Shown piece after piece: positions 52,650 to 60,193 of a stretch of DNA of 64,000 bases. The stretch comes from DSVQ01 sp964484765 (GTDB taxonomy: Bacteria > Planctomycetota > Planctomycetia > Planctomycetales > Planctomycetaceae). Each line of letters opens with the position of its first letter. The first letter of the stretch is position 1. Position numbers and translations under genes: made by a program. Under the pieces are notes generated by a model. It was not told the origin of the DNA and did no database searches. It saw only the letters and a program-made list of their open reading frames with translations. The stretch spans positions 124,001-188,000 of the forward strand of contig CAZAGI010000003.1 in NCBI GenBank assembly GCA_964484765.1, in the 5' to 3' direction.

Positions 52650-52723
52650 CAACGAGCCCGAAGCGCGAGCGCCGGGTTTCATCCGCGATGAAGGCCCGAG
52701 GCGCTCGCGCTTCGGGATCGTTG
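52650..52723. repeat. Inverted repeat pair, family C, between convergent genes
   Basis: The left arm 52650-52676 and right arm 52695-52723 are nearly complementary (core GCCCGAAGCGCGAGCGCC), with an 18-base loop that itself pairs as CATC / GATG. It lies between the ends of the PEGA and threonine-synthase genes and could act as a bidirectional terminator. Confidence 0.8.
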
Positions 52724-52728
52724 TGTTG

Positions 52729-53970
52729 TCAGCGAAGAAGCTCTTCGTAGCGAATGGGCCGCGTGCAATCGAGACGGCGATCGATCGGCGGGAGTTCGTA
52801 TTTCAGACCGCTGGCGCAGTTGAAGAGAACCGCGGATTCGTCGGGACGGATGCGGCCCTCGCGCAGCGATTGACCATAGGCGGCATACGTTGCGGCGCCT
52901 TCGGGCGACATGAGCAGACCGTCGCTGCGTGCAACATCGTCGCGGACCTGTAGAATCGCCGCATCGTCTACGGCGATGGCAAAGCCGTTGGATTCCCGCA
53001 CGGCCCGCAACATCAGGAAGTCGCCCACGGCGACAGGCACCCGAATCCCCGCGGCAACAGTGTGCGCATTCGGCCACAATTCCGCGAACTCTTGACCGGC
53101 TTCAAACGCTTTCACAATGGGAGCACACCCGGTCGCCTGCACCGCCACCATCCGCGGCAATGGCCCGGAAATCCAGCCGATTTCCTGCAATTCCCGGAAC
53201 GCTTTCCACATGCCGATGAGGCCCGTTCCCCCGCCGGTGGGATAGAAAATCACGTCTGGTAAATGCCAATGGCCCTGTTCCGCCAGTTCCAGCCCCATCG
53301 TCTTTTTACCCTCGATGCGATACGGCTCTTTGAGCGTCGAACAGTCGAACCAGCCCATCGATTCTTTTCCGCCGCCGACGATCTTGCCGCAATCGTTGAT
53401 CAGGCCATTGACCATCCAGACATGCGCCCCCTGTGCGGCAATCTCGCGGACATTCACGGTCGGCGTGTCATCCGGACAGAAGACAAAGGCCTCCATCCCG
53501 GCGCGCGCGGCATAGGCGGCCATCGCCGCGCCCGCGTTTCCGTTGGTCGGGAGCGCCAGCCGTTGCAGCCCGAGTTCCTTGGCCATCGAGACAGCGAGAC
53601 ATAACCCCCGCGCTTTGAACGATCCCGTCGGCAATCGGCTTTCATCTTTGACCAGCAACTCGCCAGTGCCTTTCGCCGAGCGCGGCAAGCGAATGAGCGG
53701 TGTCATCACTTCGCCGAGGCTGACGATGTTTTCGCGACGGCGGACCGGCAGAAATTCGCGGTACCGCCACAGGCCTTCCGGTCGTGTCGCTAGGTCGTCG
53801 CGAGACAGATGTGCACGCAATGCGGCAAGATCGTACCGGACCAGCAGCGGTTTGCCGGCACGCGACAGTCCGTGCACCTGATCGGCTGGATAACGCTCTC
53901 CGGTGAGACTGCATTCGAGATGTGTGACGAATGTCGGGAGATCTGTCGCTGTGTTGTCGAGGATCATCAT
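52729..53970 (-). CDS. thrC: Threonine synthase
   Basis: A 413-residue PLP enzyme converting O-phosphohomoserine to threonine. The lysine that binds PLP lies in KDESRLPTGSFKARG; other motifs are TPLIRLPR, ALPTNGNAGAAMAAYAARAG (phosphate-binding loop), FYPTGGGTGLIGMWKAF and SDGLLMSPEGAATYAA. An N-terminal segment with LECSLTGERYPAD, one Cys only, resembles the zinc-finger-like start of the archaeal/plant-type enzyme. ATG 53970 is followed directly by another ATG at 53967; both are possible. The gene runs toward the PEGA lipoprotein. Confidence 0.92.
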   Translation of the reverse strand: MMILDNTATDLPTFVTHLECSLTGERYPADQVHGLSRAGKPLLVRYDLAALRAHLSRDDLATRPEGLWRYREFLPVRRRENIVSLGEVMTPLIRLPRSAKGTGELLVKDESRLPTGSFKARGLCLAVSMAKELGLQRLALPTNGNAGAAMAAYAARAGMEAFVFCPDDTPTVNVREIAAQGAHVWMVNGLINDCGKIVGGGKESMGWFDCSTLKEPYRIEGKKTMGLELAEQGHWHLPDVIFYPTGGGTGLIGMWKAFRELQEIGWISGPLPRMVAVQATGCAPIVKAFEAGQEFAELWPNAHTVAAGIRVPVAVGDFLMLRAVRESNGFAIAVDDAAILQVRDDVARSDGLLMSPEGAATYAAYGQSLREGRIRPDESAVLFNCASGLKYELPPIDRRLDCTRPIRYEELLR

Positions 53971-54263
53971 GGGCGCGGTCCAGAACGGCTTGGAGAGTTC
54001 AAGGCGATTGCAGGCGACATGGGACGAATGTGGGCATCGGTTGATGGTTGATTGGAGACAGGCTTGCCCAAAGCTGCAAGCGTGGCACACGCTGAGAACA
54101 TCCGAACAGCCGGTTTGGTGGCAGGAATCGCCGAAACTCGCAAGTTTCGTCTTGCCGCAATTGGCGTTCCCCCGTAAAACTCGCGCCGCGGTCGAGGTTT
54201 GGGGTTTACGGCGGGGCTTCTCGCCGAATTCGCTCGACGCTCTCAAGGGAGGGAGAGGTCATC

Positions 54264-55685
54264 GTGAGAACCATCTGGGCTAAGTGGTTTGTCGGCAGCC
54301 TGGCGCTGACGTGCGTCGCCGTCGGTTGCAATCAGGGATCGGCTCCGGCTCCGGCCAGCACCGCTGCCGGCGCATCGGACAACACGGATGCCGGTCTGGC
54401 GACGGTGCCCATGCCCGGTCCGGAAGACCTCGCACAGAATTCGGAGCCGGAAGCGCCGGAAGTCGTGGAACCACCACCGGCTGAGGGCACTCCGGAATGG
54501 TCATTGCTCGAGATCGCCAAGGTACGGTTGCAGCCGTTCCCCGCGATTGAAGGCATTGACCGCGATGACGATAGTGATACCGACTCGGGAAGCGAGATCA
54601 AGACCACCGCTGCCAGCGAGACCGCAACCCCCACGGTCGAGGACACCGCCGCGGCGGAAAAGGCCGCACAAGAGCGGGCCAAAGTCCTGGGACAGATCCG
54701 CGGTTTGCGTCGCGATCGCAATCAACAGATCATTCAACTGGCGACCGATGCCATCCGCCAGACGGCGAAAGATCCAGCGAAGGAGCCGGTCTTTCTTGCC
54801 GCGGTGCAACACCTGCTCGACGCCCGGCTGCAACTCGCCCTGCAAGGGGACGAAGACAGCATCGAAGCCTTGTATGACGCGGCAAACGCCTTTTACGCCA
54901 AACGGCCGGACTCACCCGCCGCCGCGGAAGCGCAAATCACCGTCGTCAATTTCGCGCATGCCAGCGCCTTGCGATACGCGAAAACGGAACCGAAGTGGAT
55001 TAAGGAGTTCGCGAACCAGGCCGAGTTGTACGCGACACGCTTCAGCAACGACCCCATTCGTGCGTTGCCCCTGCTGATGGCCGCCGGGCGCAGCTGCGAG
55101 CTCAACGGTCTGCCGGATGAAGCCAAAGCGTGCTATACCTTGATTCAATCGAAATTCCCAGAATCGCCCCAGGCCCGGCAATCGGCCGGAGTGTTACGCC
55201 GGATGGCACTGGTCGGCAAACCGCTGGAATTCGCTGGTCCGACACTCGATGGCAATTACCTGTCAATCGAAGACTACGCTGGCAAAGCCGTGATCGTGGT
55301 CTTCTGGGCATCGACGGCGACGCCGTTTGTCGAACAGGCCCCGCAGATTCAGGCCGTTGCCGAAAAGTACAAAAAGTATGCGGCGGTGTTGAGCGTCTCG
55401 CTCGACTCGGAAGAAAGTGAAATCGACGCGTACCGTGAAAAGTCTGGCTTGCCCTGGCCGGTCATTTTTCATGTCGACCAGGATCAACGGGGCTGGAACG
55501 CCCCGCTGGCCAAGTACTACGGCATCGCGTCGTTGCCGACAATCTGGATCGTGGATGCCAAGGGTATCGTCGCGGAAACCCAACTGACCGTGACCGATCT
55601 CGATGCGAAGCTGCGGGCGGTCCTCCTGAAAGGGATGGCGGCGGCCAAAGCGGAAGCCGCGTCACCAGGAACCGGACCGAACTGA
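54264..55685 (+). CDS. TlpA-like thioredoxin-fold lipoprotein lacking redox cysteines
   Basis: A 473-residue lipoprotein; the GTG at 54264 has GGGAGAGG just upstream and a lipobox (CVAVGC). A Ser/Glu/Pro/Thr-rich linker (~50-140) leads to an all-helical TPR-like region (~150-315), then a thioredoxin/AhpC-TSA domain: GKPLEFAGPTLDGNYLSIEDYAGKAVIVVFWAS. Where TlpA has WCGPC the sequence reads FWASTATPFVEQAP, so both redox cysteines are replaced (by Ala and Phe). The rest of the fold is intact (KYYGIASLPTIWIVDAKG). It is therefore probably a binding or chaperone-like domain, not an oxidoreductase. A terminator follows. Confidence 0.88.
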   Translation: MRTIWAKWFVGSLALTCVAVGCNQGSAPAPASTAAGASDNTDAGLATVPMPGPEDLAQNSEPEAPEVVEPPPAEGTPEWSLLEIAKVRLQPFPAIEGIDRDDDSDTDSGSEIKTTAASETATPTVEDTAAAEKAAQERAKVLGQIRGLRRDRNQQIIQLATDAIRQTAKDPAKEPVFLAAVQHLLDARLQLALQGDEDSIEALYDAANAFYAKRPDSPAAAEAQITVVNFAHASALRYAKTEPKWIKEFANQAELYATRFSNDPIRALPLLMAAGRSCELNGLPDEAKACYTLIQSKFPESPQARQSAGVLRRMALVGKPLEFAGPTLDGNYLSIEDYAGKAVIVVFWASTATPFVEQAPQIQAVAEKYKKYAAVLSVSLDSEESEIDAYREKSGLPWPVIFHVDQDQRGWNAPLAKYYGIASLPTIWIVDAKGIVAETQLTVTDLDAKLRAVLLKGMAAAKAEAASPGTGPN

Positions 55686-55710
55686 TCAACGTTCGCTGAT
55701 TTAATGAACT

Positions 55711-55758
55711 GCGATCCTCCCGACAACGGCCCTTGGTTGTCGGGGGGATCGCTTTTTT
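55711..55758 (+). terminator. Rho-independent terminator
   Basis: A 17-bp stem (GCGATCC-CCCGACAAC / GTTGTCGGG-GGATCGC with one G-U pair) and an 8-base loop followed by TTTTTT, 25 bases past the TlpA-like stop. Confidence 0.92.
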
Positions 55759-55974
55759 GTCAGTGAACAACCGCGTCAACAATCAATCGATGTCGGCACA
55801 GGCGCTGGAATTGCAAACCTATATCAGAATTGCTTTTGCAAACAATGATCACCATAAAAAACATACAGACTCCGTGTCTACTGCCATGAGGGGAACCACT
55901 GCACGTCCGCATTTCTGAACAAAAATGCTGCGCAAGCCTTGAATGTAGACTCCGGTATATTAGCATTTCTATTT

Positions 55975-56010
55975 AGAGCCGAATGTGTTCGGCTCTCGAA
56001 CATCGCTTCG
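55975..56010. promoter_or_regulatory. Candidate LexA operator region
   Basis: GAGCCGAA-TGTG-TTCGGCTC is a perfect palindrome at 55976-55995, directly followed by CGAACATCGCTTCG (55997-56010), which carries the CGAA...TTCG halves seen in Gram-positive-type SOS boxes. They lie about 85-120 bases before the lexA ATG. LexA usually represses its own gene, so an operator here is plausible, but the LexA box of this group is not established. Confidence 0.4.
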
Positions 56011-56093
56011 CCACCATCCCCGCGCGATGCGGGGCGATGTTTCGCCAGTGTCAGGAGGACCGTCTCGTTCAGGCAGAGAGACAGGAGCAGTTT

Positions 56094-56696
56094 ATGGCCG
56101 TGCAGAAAGCCGTATTGACGCAGAGACAGAAGGACATCTACGAGTTTATCCGAGACAAAATCGTCAATCGGGGCTATGGGCCGACGGTGCGTGAGATCGG
56201 TGGACAATTTGGCATCCGTTCGCCAAACGGGGTGATGTGTCACCTCAAAGCGCTCGAAAAGAAGGGGTTGATCACCCGTGAGTCGCACATGTCGCGCGCG
56301 ATTCAACTTTCGAATCCGCCGCAGTCACGGACGAGTTTACCCCTGGCTGGGTTGATCGCCGCCGGTAGTCCGCTGCTCGCCTTGCAACAGGAAGAGCGGA
56401 TTGACTTTAGCGGACTTTTCAGTTGCGACGATCATGTTTGCCTGCGGGTGAAAGGGGAGTCGATGATCGACGACCACATCCAGGAAGGGGACTACGTTGT
56501 CGTCAAGAAAAACGTCGAAGCTCGTGACGGCGACATTGTTGTAGCCCGCGTCGAAAACGACGATGCGACTCTGAAGCGCTATTACCGGGAAACGCACCGT
56601 GTGCGGCTCGAACCGGCGAACAAGGGTATGAAGCCGATTTTCTCGAACCACGTCGACGTCGAAGGTGTCGTGGTCGGTGTGATCCGGCAGTACTAA
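56094..56696 (+). CDS. lexA: LexA-type SOS repressor
   Basis: A 200-residue repressor; ATG 56094 has AGGAG upstream. Residues 1-70 form the winged helix (LTQRQKDIYEFIRDKIV, GPTVREIGGQFGIRSPNGV). The C-terminal peptidase S24 domain holds the self-cleavage site Ala90-Gly91 (LIAAGSP), nucleophile Ser123 (KGESMIDD) and general-base Lys161 (ATLKRYY). All residues needed for RecA-stimulated autocleavage are present. The gene is alone, bounded by terminators on both sides, so it is likely autoregulated. The N terminus differs from E. coli LexA in helix 3, in keeping with a different operator. Confidence 0.95.
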   Translation: MAVQKAVLTQRQKDIYEFIRDKIVNRGYGPTVREIGGQFGIRSPNGVMCHLKALEKKGLITRESHMSRAIQLSNPPQSRTSLPLAGLIAAGSPLLALQQEERIDFSGLFSCDDHVCLRVKGESMIDDHIQEGDYVVVKKNVEARDGDIVVARVENDDATLKRYYRETHRVRLEPANKGMKPIFSNHVDVEGVVVGVIRQY

Positions 56697-56737
56697 GCCG
56701 CGCCGATATCGATCGTCCGCATGCTCAACGAATGGCC

Positions 56738-56772
56738 AAGCCCGCCCACCCTTGGGGCGGGTTTCGTTTTTT
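56738..56772 (+). terminator. Rho-independent terminator after lexA
   Basis: AAGCCCGCCC / GGGCGGGTTT stem (one G-U pair) with a 7-base loop, followed by CGTTTTTT, about 42 bases past the lexA stop. Confidence 0.85.
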
Positions 56773-56796
56773 GGGGCAAATCTCTTCAGGACGTGA

Positions 56797-58185
56797 TTAA
56801 CCCGCCGCGCGGTTCTGATCGCTGTTCAGCTTGTTGTACAACGTCTTGAGTGCGATCCCCAGTTCGTGCGCGGCCTTGGGTTTGTCTCCCTTGTGCTTGT
56901 CCAGCACCTGGTAAATGACGTCCATTTCAATCTCCCGCAGCGTTCGAGCGGCAGCAGGCAACGCGATGGATGCGGGATGATCGTTGCTGACCGTCCCACG
57001 CGTCATGCTGGCCGGAAGATGCTCGGGCAGGATCGTCCCGCCTTCGGCAAGAATCACGGCGTGCTCCAGGGCGTTCGCCATTTCGCGAACATTGCCCGAC
57101 CACTCGTATTTCTGCAGCACGGCAATCGTTTCGGGGGCGATGACGTTCTCGGGCAGATCACGCCGCTTGAGATGGCGGGCAATCAAGGCGCGGGCCAGAT
57201 CCGGCACATCTTCCTTGCGTTCCCGTAGCGATGGCAGATGAATTTCGAACGTGTTCACGCGGAAAAACAAGTCTTCCCGAAACGAACCCTCGCGGACCAT
57301 CTGCTGGAGCTCGCGATTCGTCGCGCACACCACGCGGACATCCACATGAAAGGCATCGTTCTCACCGACCCGGCGGACTTCCCCGGATTCGAGGAACCGC
57401 AGCATTTTTACCTGCATCGACTTATCGAGCTCGCCGAGCTCGTCGAGGAACAGCGTCCCGCCGTTCGCGACTTCAATCAGTCCCTTCCGCGGCGTGTCGG
57501 CCCCGGTAAAAGCCCCTTTGCGATGGCCGAAGAGTTCACTTTCCACCAGGTTCTCGGGCAGCGCTCCGCAGTTCACGGGGACAAACGGCATGCTGGCACG
57601 CTTGCTGAGATCGTGAATCCGCCGGGCCACCAGTTCTTTGCCGGTCCCGGTTTCGCCGAGAATCAGCACACTGGAATCGGTCGGTGCGATCTTTTCAATG
57701 AGCGTCTTCACGCGCTGCATCGGCGGCGTGCGGCCGATGATGTCCGGCGATCCTTCGAACGATTTCAGTCGGGTTTCCAGCGCGATGGTCTTGTTGGTGA
57801 GCGTTCGCTTTTCTGCGACGCGCTTCAGCACCGCTGAAATTTCGAACAGTTTGCACGGCTTGGGAAGAAAGTCGTAGGCCCCACGGCGCACCGCCTGGAT
57901 CGCCGCTTCCATGTCGCCATGACCCGTGCTGATGACGACCTCGGTTTCGGGCGACACTTTCTTGATGTGATCGATCACGTCCCAACCGCTCATGCCGGGC
58001 ATGCGGAGGTCGACGATCGCGGCGTCGAACGAATGTTTTTCGAGCGCTTTGAGCGCCGCCTGGCCGTCTTCGCAGATCACGACCTCGTGCCCCATCCGCG
58101 GGAGCTCGATTTTCATGACCTCGCGAATGGCGGATTCGTCATCGACGAACAACACGCGCAGACGATTTGATGTGACAGCGCTCAA
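56797..58185 (-). CDS. Sigma-54-dependent response regulator (NtrC family)
   Basis: A 462-residue transcription activator with the start set at TTG 58185, because a strong AGGAGG lies seven bases upstream; a GTG at 58248 is in frame. Receiver domain: VDDES and phosphoacceptor Asp59 (AAIVDLRMPG), STGHGD, DFLPKP. AAA+ domain: Walker A GETGTGKE, sigma-54 contact loop GAFTGADTP, Walker B LFLDELGEL, and FREDLFFRVN. C-terminal Fis-type HTH: LREIEMDVIYQVLDKHKGDKPKAAHELGIALKTLYNKL. It partners the histidine kinase upstream on the same strand. Targets are unknown. Confidence 0.95.
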   Translation of the reverse strand: MSAVTSNRLRVLFVDDESAIREVMKIELPRMGHEVVICEDGQAALKALEKHSFDAAIVDLRMPGMSGWDVIDHIKKVSPETEVVISTGHGDMEAAIQAVRRGAYDFLPKPCKLFEISAVLKRVAEKRTLTNKTIALETRLKSFEGSPDIIGRTPPMQRVKTLIEKIAPTDSSVLILGETGTGKELVARRIHDLSKRASMPFVPVNCGALPENLVESELFGHRKGAFTGADTPRKGLIEVANGGTLFLDELGELDKSMQVKMLRFLESGEVRRVGENDAFHVDVRVVCATNRELQQMVREGSFREDLFFRVNTFEIHLPSLRERKEDVPDLARALIARHLKRRDLPENVIAPETIAVLQKYEWSGNVREMANALEHAVILAEGGTILPEHLPASMTRGTVSNDHPASIALPAAARTLREIEMDVIYQVLDKHKGDKPKAAHELGIALKTLYNKLNSDQNRAAG

Positions 58186-58318
58186 CGGGCAACCTCCTGG
58201 CCCTTTCCGGCGGCATCCTGCCCCGGCATCACGACCGGCCGATTTCACAGACGGGAGAGTAATTCTTGCAACGGACTCATAACAGGTTCACAAAAACGGA
58301 GCAATCCCGAGTCAGCAA

Positions 58319-59878
58319 CTATGCCGCCGGCGTTAGGACAGCGGCGGCCCGGCGCGGCAAATGAATCTCGAACGTGCTCCCCTGACCGGGACCGTCACTA
58401 TGGGCCACAATCCGCCCGCCGTGATCCGTCACAATGCGGTGGCTGATCGACAGCCCCAGTCCCGTGCCGCGACCGTTCTTTTTCTCCGTGAAAAACGGCT
58501 CGAACAGGTTTTCCAGCACATGCGGCGTCATACCGCAGCCGTTGTCTCGGAACGTCATCAAGACTTCATCCGCCCGTTCCACCAGCGTGATTTCCAGGCG
58601 GCCCATTCCTTCCATGGCTTCCAGCGAGTTGGCAACCATGTTCAGGACAACCTGCTTGATCTCCGAACCACGGACATCGAGATAAACTCGCTTCGAATCA
58701 TCAAACACAATCTCGTAGCCGCGAAACCGACTCATATGGCCGACCATGTCGAGGACTTCCTGGACGATCTTCGTCAGATCATGTCGCGAATGCGGCGCAT
58801 CCTGACCGCGCGAGAAATCGAGCAGCCGCTGGGTGATCTGCTGACAGCGAAACGCTTCCCGCTGAATCATGCTGAGATACTGTTGCAAGACGCTGAGATC
58901 ATCCTCGCAGAGCCCGGCATGCGACGCTTGCGCGTCTTGCAACCGGCCTTCGAGCGACTCCGCGGCCATCGCAATCGCCGACAGCGGGTTATTGATTTCA
59001 TGGGCGACGCCGGCCGCGAGAAATCCCACGCCGGCGAGCCGTTCCGAGCGAATCGCCTGCCGTGTCCGTTCGCGAACTTCACCATCGAGCTTGTTGCGGA
59101 TTTCCTCGAACCGCGCCGTCATCGAATTGAACTTCTCCGCGAGTTGTGTGATCTCGTCGTGCCCCGACAACTGCACGCGATAGCTGAAATCACCTTGCGC
59201 GACGCGCGAAGCGCCCTGGTGCAATTTGTGGATCGGCACAAAGATCCACAGATATCCGCAGCGAATCAACCCGACGAACAACCCGATCGCCGCGACGGTA
59301 GCCCCGCTGATGAGCCAGAAGTGCGACTTGTACGCCGACCGGGCCTCGGCAATCGACGCATCCAGGCTGATATCGGATTTGGGAATCTTCAGCGCAGTGA
59401 GTTGCAGCGCCGAGAGTTCCTGCCGCAAGTGTTCGATCGCCGCAGCTTCATTTTCCGCTTCGTCCAACGGCGGCAGATCGTCCTGAATGATCTTGCCGAT
59501 GCGGTAGTCAAGACCCCGGAGAATTTGTTCGCTTGCCGCATGGATGTCGGGCGGCGGCGGAGTGATATCGAGTTGTCGCAGCGCGGCATCAACGGCCAGT
59601 CGCGCATCGGTGAGGCGCTTTTGCATTTCGTTGCGACGCAGCGCCCGCCCGCCTTCGCCTTGAAGGGCGGGCCACATCAGCGGCTCAAAGGCCGATGCCA
59701 GCGCGGTCACAATTTCCGCACGGCGGGGCTCGCCTGCCAGAACGCGATCCAGCCCTTGAACAGCCGAGCGATAAGAAACAAGACCAGAAAGGCCGCCCGC
59801 GGCCTGCAGCGCAAGCATGGCCATCACCAGCCCCAGGCTGAGCAGCAGCTTCCGGCGCACCGAGCGAATGTAATGCAC
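58319..59878 (-). CDS. Membrane sensor histidine kinase, HAMP-HisKA-HATPase
   Basis: A 519-residue kinase; the GTG at 59878 has AAGGA seven bases upstream. TM1 (LLLSLGLVMAMLALQAAGGL) and TM2 (SHFWLISGATVAAIGLFVGLI) flank a ~150-residue extracytoplasmic helical sensor. HAMP is at ~210-265 (VPIHKLHQGASRVAQGDFSYRV). The phosphoacceptor His is in GVAHEINNPLSAIAMA (HisKA, ~295), and ATPase boxes follow: N box VLNMVANSLEAM, G1 DNGCGMTP, F box FEPFFTEKK, G2 GRGTGLGLSIS. It precedes the NtrC-type regulator by 133 bases; together they form a typical two-component pair controlling sigma-54 promoters. Confidence 0.94.
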   Translation of the reverse strand: MHYIRSVRRKLLLSLGLVMAMLALQAAGGLSGLVSYRSAVQGLDRVLAGEPRRAEIVTALASAFEPLMWPALQGEGGRALRRNEMQKRLTDARLAVDAALRQLDITPPPPDIHAASEQILRGLDYRIGKIIQDDLPPLDEAENEAAAIEHLRQELSALQLTALKIPKSDISLDASIAEARSAYKSHFWLISGATVAAIGLFVGLIRCGYLWIFVPIHKLHQGASRVAQGDFSYRVQLSGHDEITQLAEKFNSMTARFEEIRNKLDGEVRERTRQAIRSERLAGVGFLAAGVAHEINNPLSAIAMAAESLEGRLQDAQASHAGLCEDDLSVLQQYLSMIQREAFRCQQITQRLLDFSRGQDAPHSRHDLTKIVQEVLDMVGHMSRFRGYEIVFDDSKRVYLDVRGSEIKQVVLNMVANSLEAMEGMGRLEITLVERADEVLMTFRDNGCGMTPHVLENLFEPFFTEKKNGRGTGLGLSISHRIVTDHGGRIVAHSDGPGQGSTFEIHLPRRAAAVLTPAA

Positions 59879-60193
59879 GGCGACATCCTTGTCTTCGGCA
59901 GAGCACTCCGCACTCGCCCCCGTTTGATCACGGCCTAGTTGTAATCATTGCATCGTGACGTGTCAAACCGAGGGAATGGAATGCTCTTTGCTTAATCCGC
60001 TCTGCTGGTGCGGCGAAACCGCATCAAATTCACCCTCGAGTTGTGGGTCAGTCTGACGAGTCGGGGCTGGGGCCCCGACCTATGGATGTGAGATCAACTG
60101 CAAATGTCAGGTCGGGGCCCCTGCCCCGACTCGTCGATTTTCAAACTGACCCACGACGCACGCCCGCAACCGAGTGTACGGCCAGATTGCGAT
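59879..60193. other. Intergenic region, 315 bases
   Basis: Contains the promoter side of the histidine kinase and a large inverted repeat pair (60043-60154). Nothing else is recognised. Confidence 0.5.
60043..60154. repeat. Inverted repeat pair, family B, long version
   Basis: Nested arms: GTGGGTCAGT / ACTGACCCAC (60043-60052, 60145-60154), GACGAGTCGGGGC / GCCCCGACTCGTC (60055-60067, 60123-60135) and inner GGGGCCCCGACCT / AGGTCGGGGCCCC. The core matches the repeat at 26774-26846. It lies between the protease-like gene end and the kinase start. Confidence 0.85.

Larger units (their letters stand above)
55686..56093. other. Intergenic region, 408 bases, upstream of lexA
   Basis: Holds a terminator (55711-55758), an AT-rich stretch around 55790-55975 and two short palindromes just upstream of lexA (55975-56010). 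No RNA gene or small ORF is convincing. Confidence 0.5.

Noticed and set aside
54264..55685. Cytochrome-biogenesis thioredoxin (TlpA/ResA) activity
   Set aside because: Both cysteines of the active site are absent, so a redox role is not supported.
58361..59938. Plus-strand 525-codon frame
   Set aside because: Antisense to the histidine kinase, which has all its sequence boxes.
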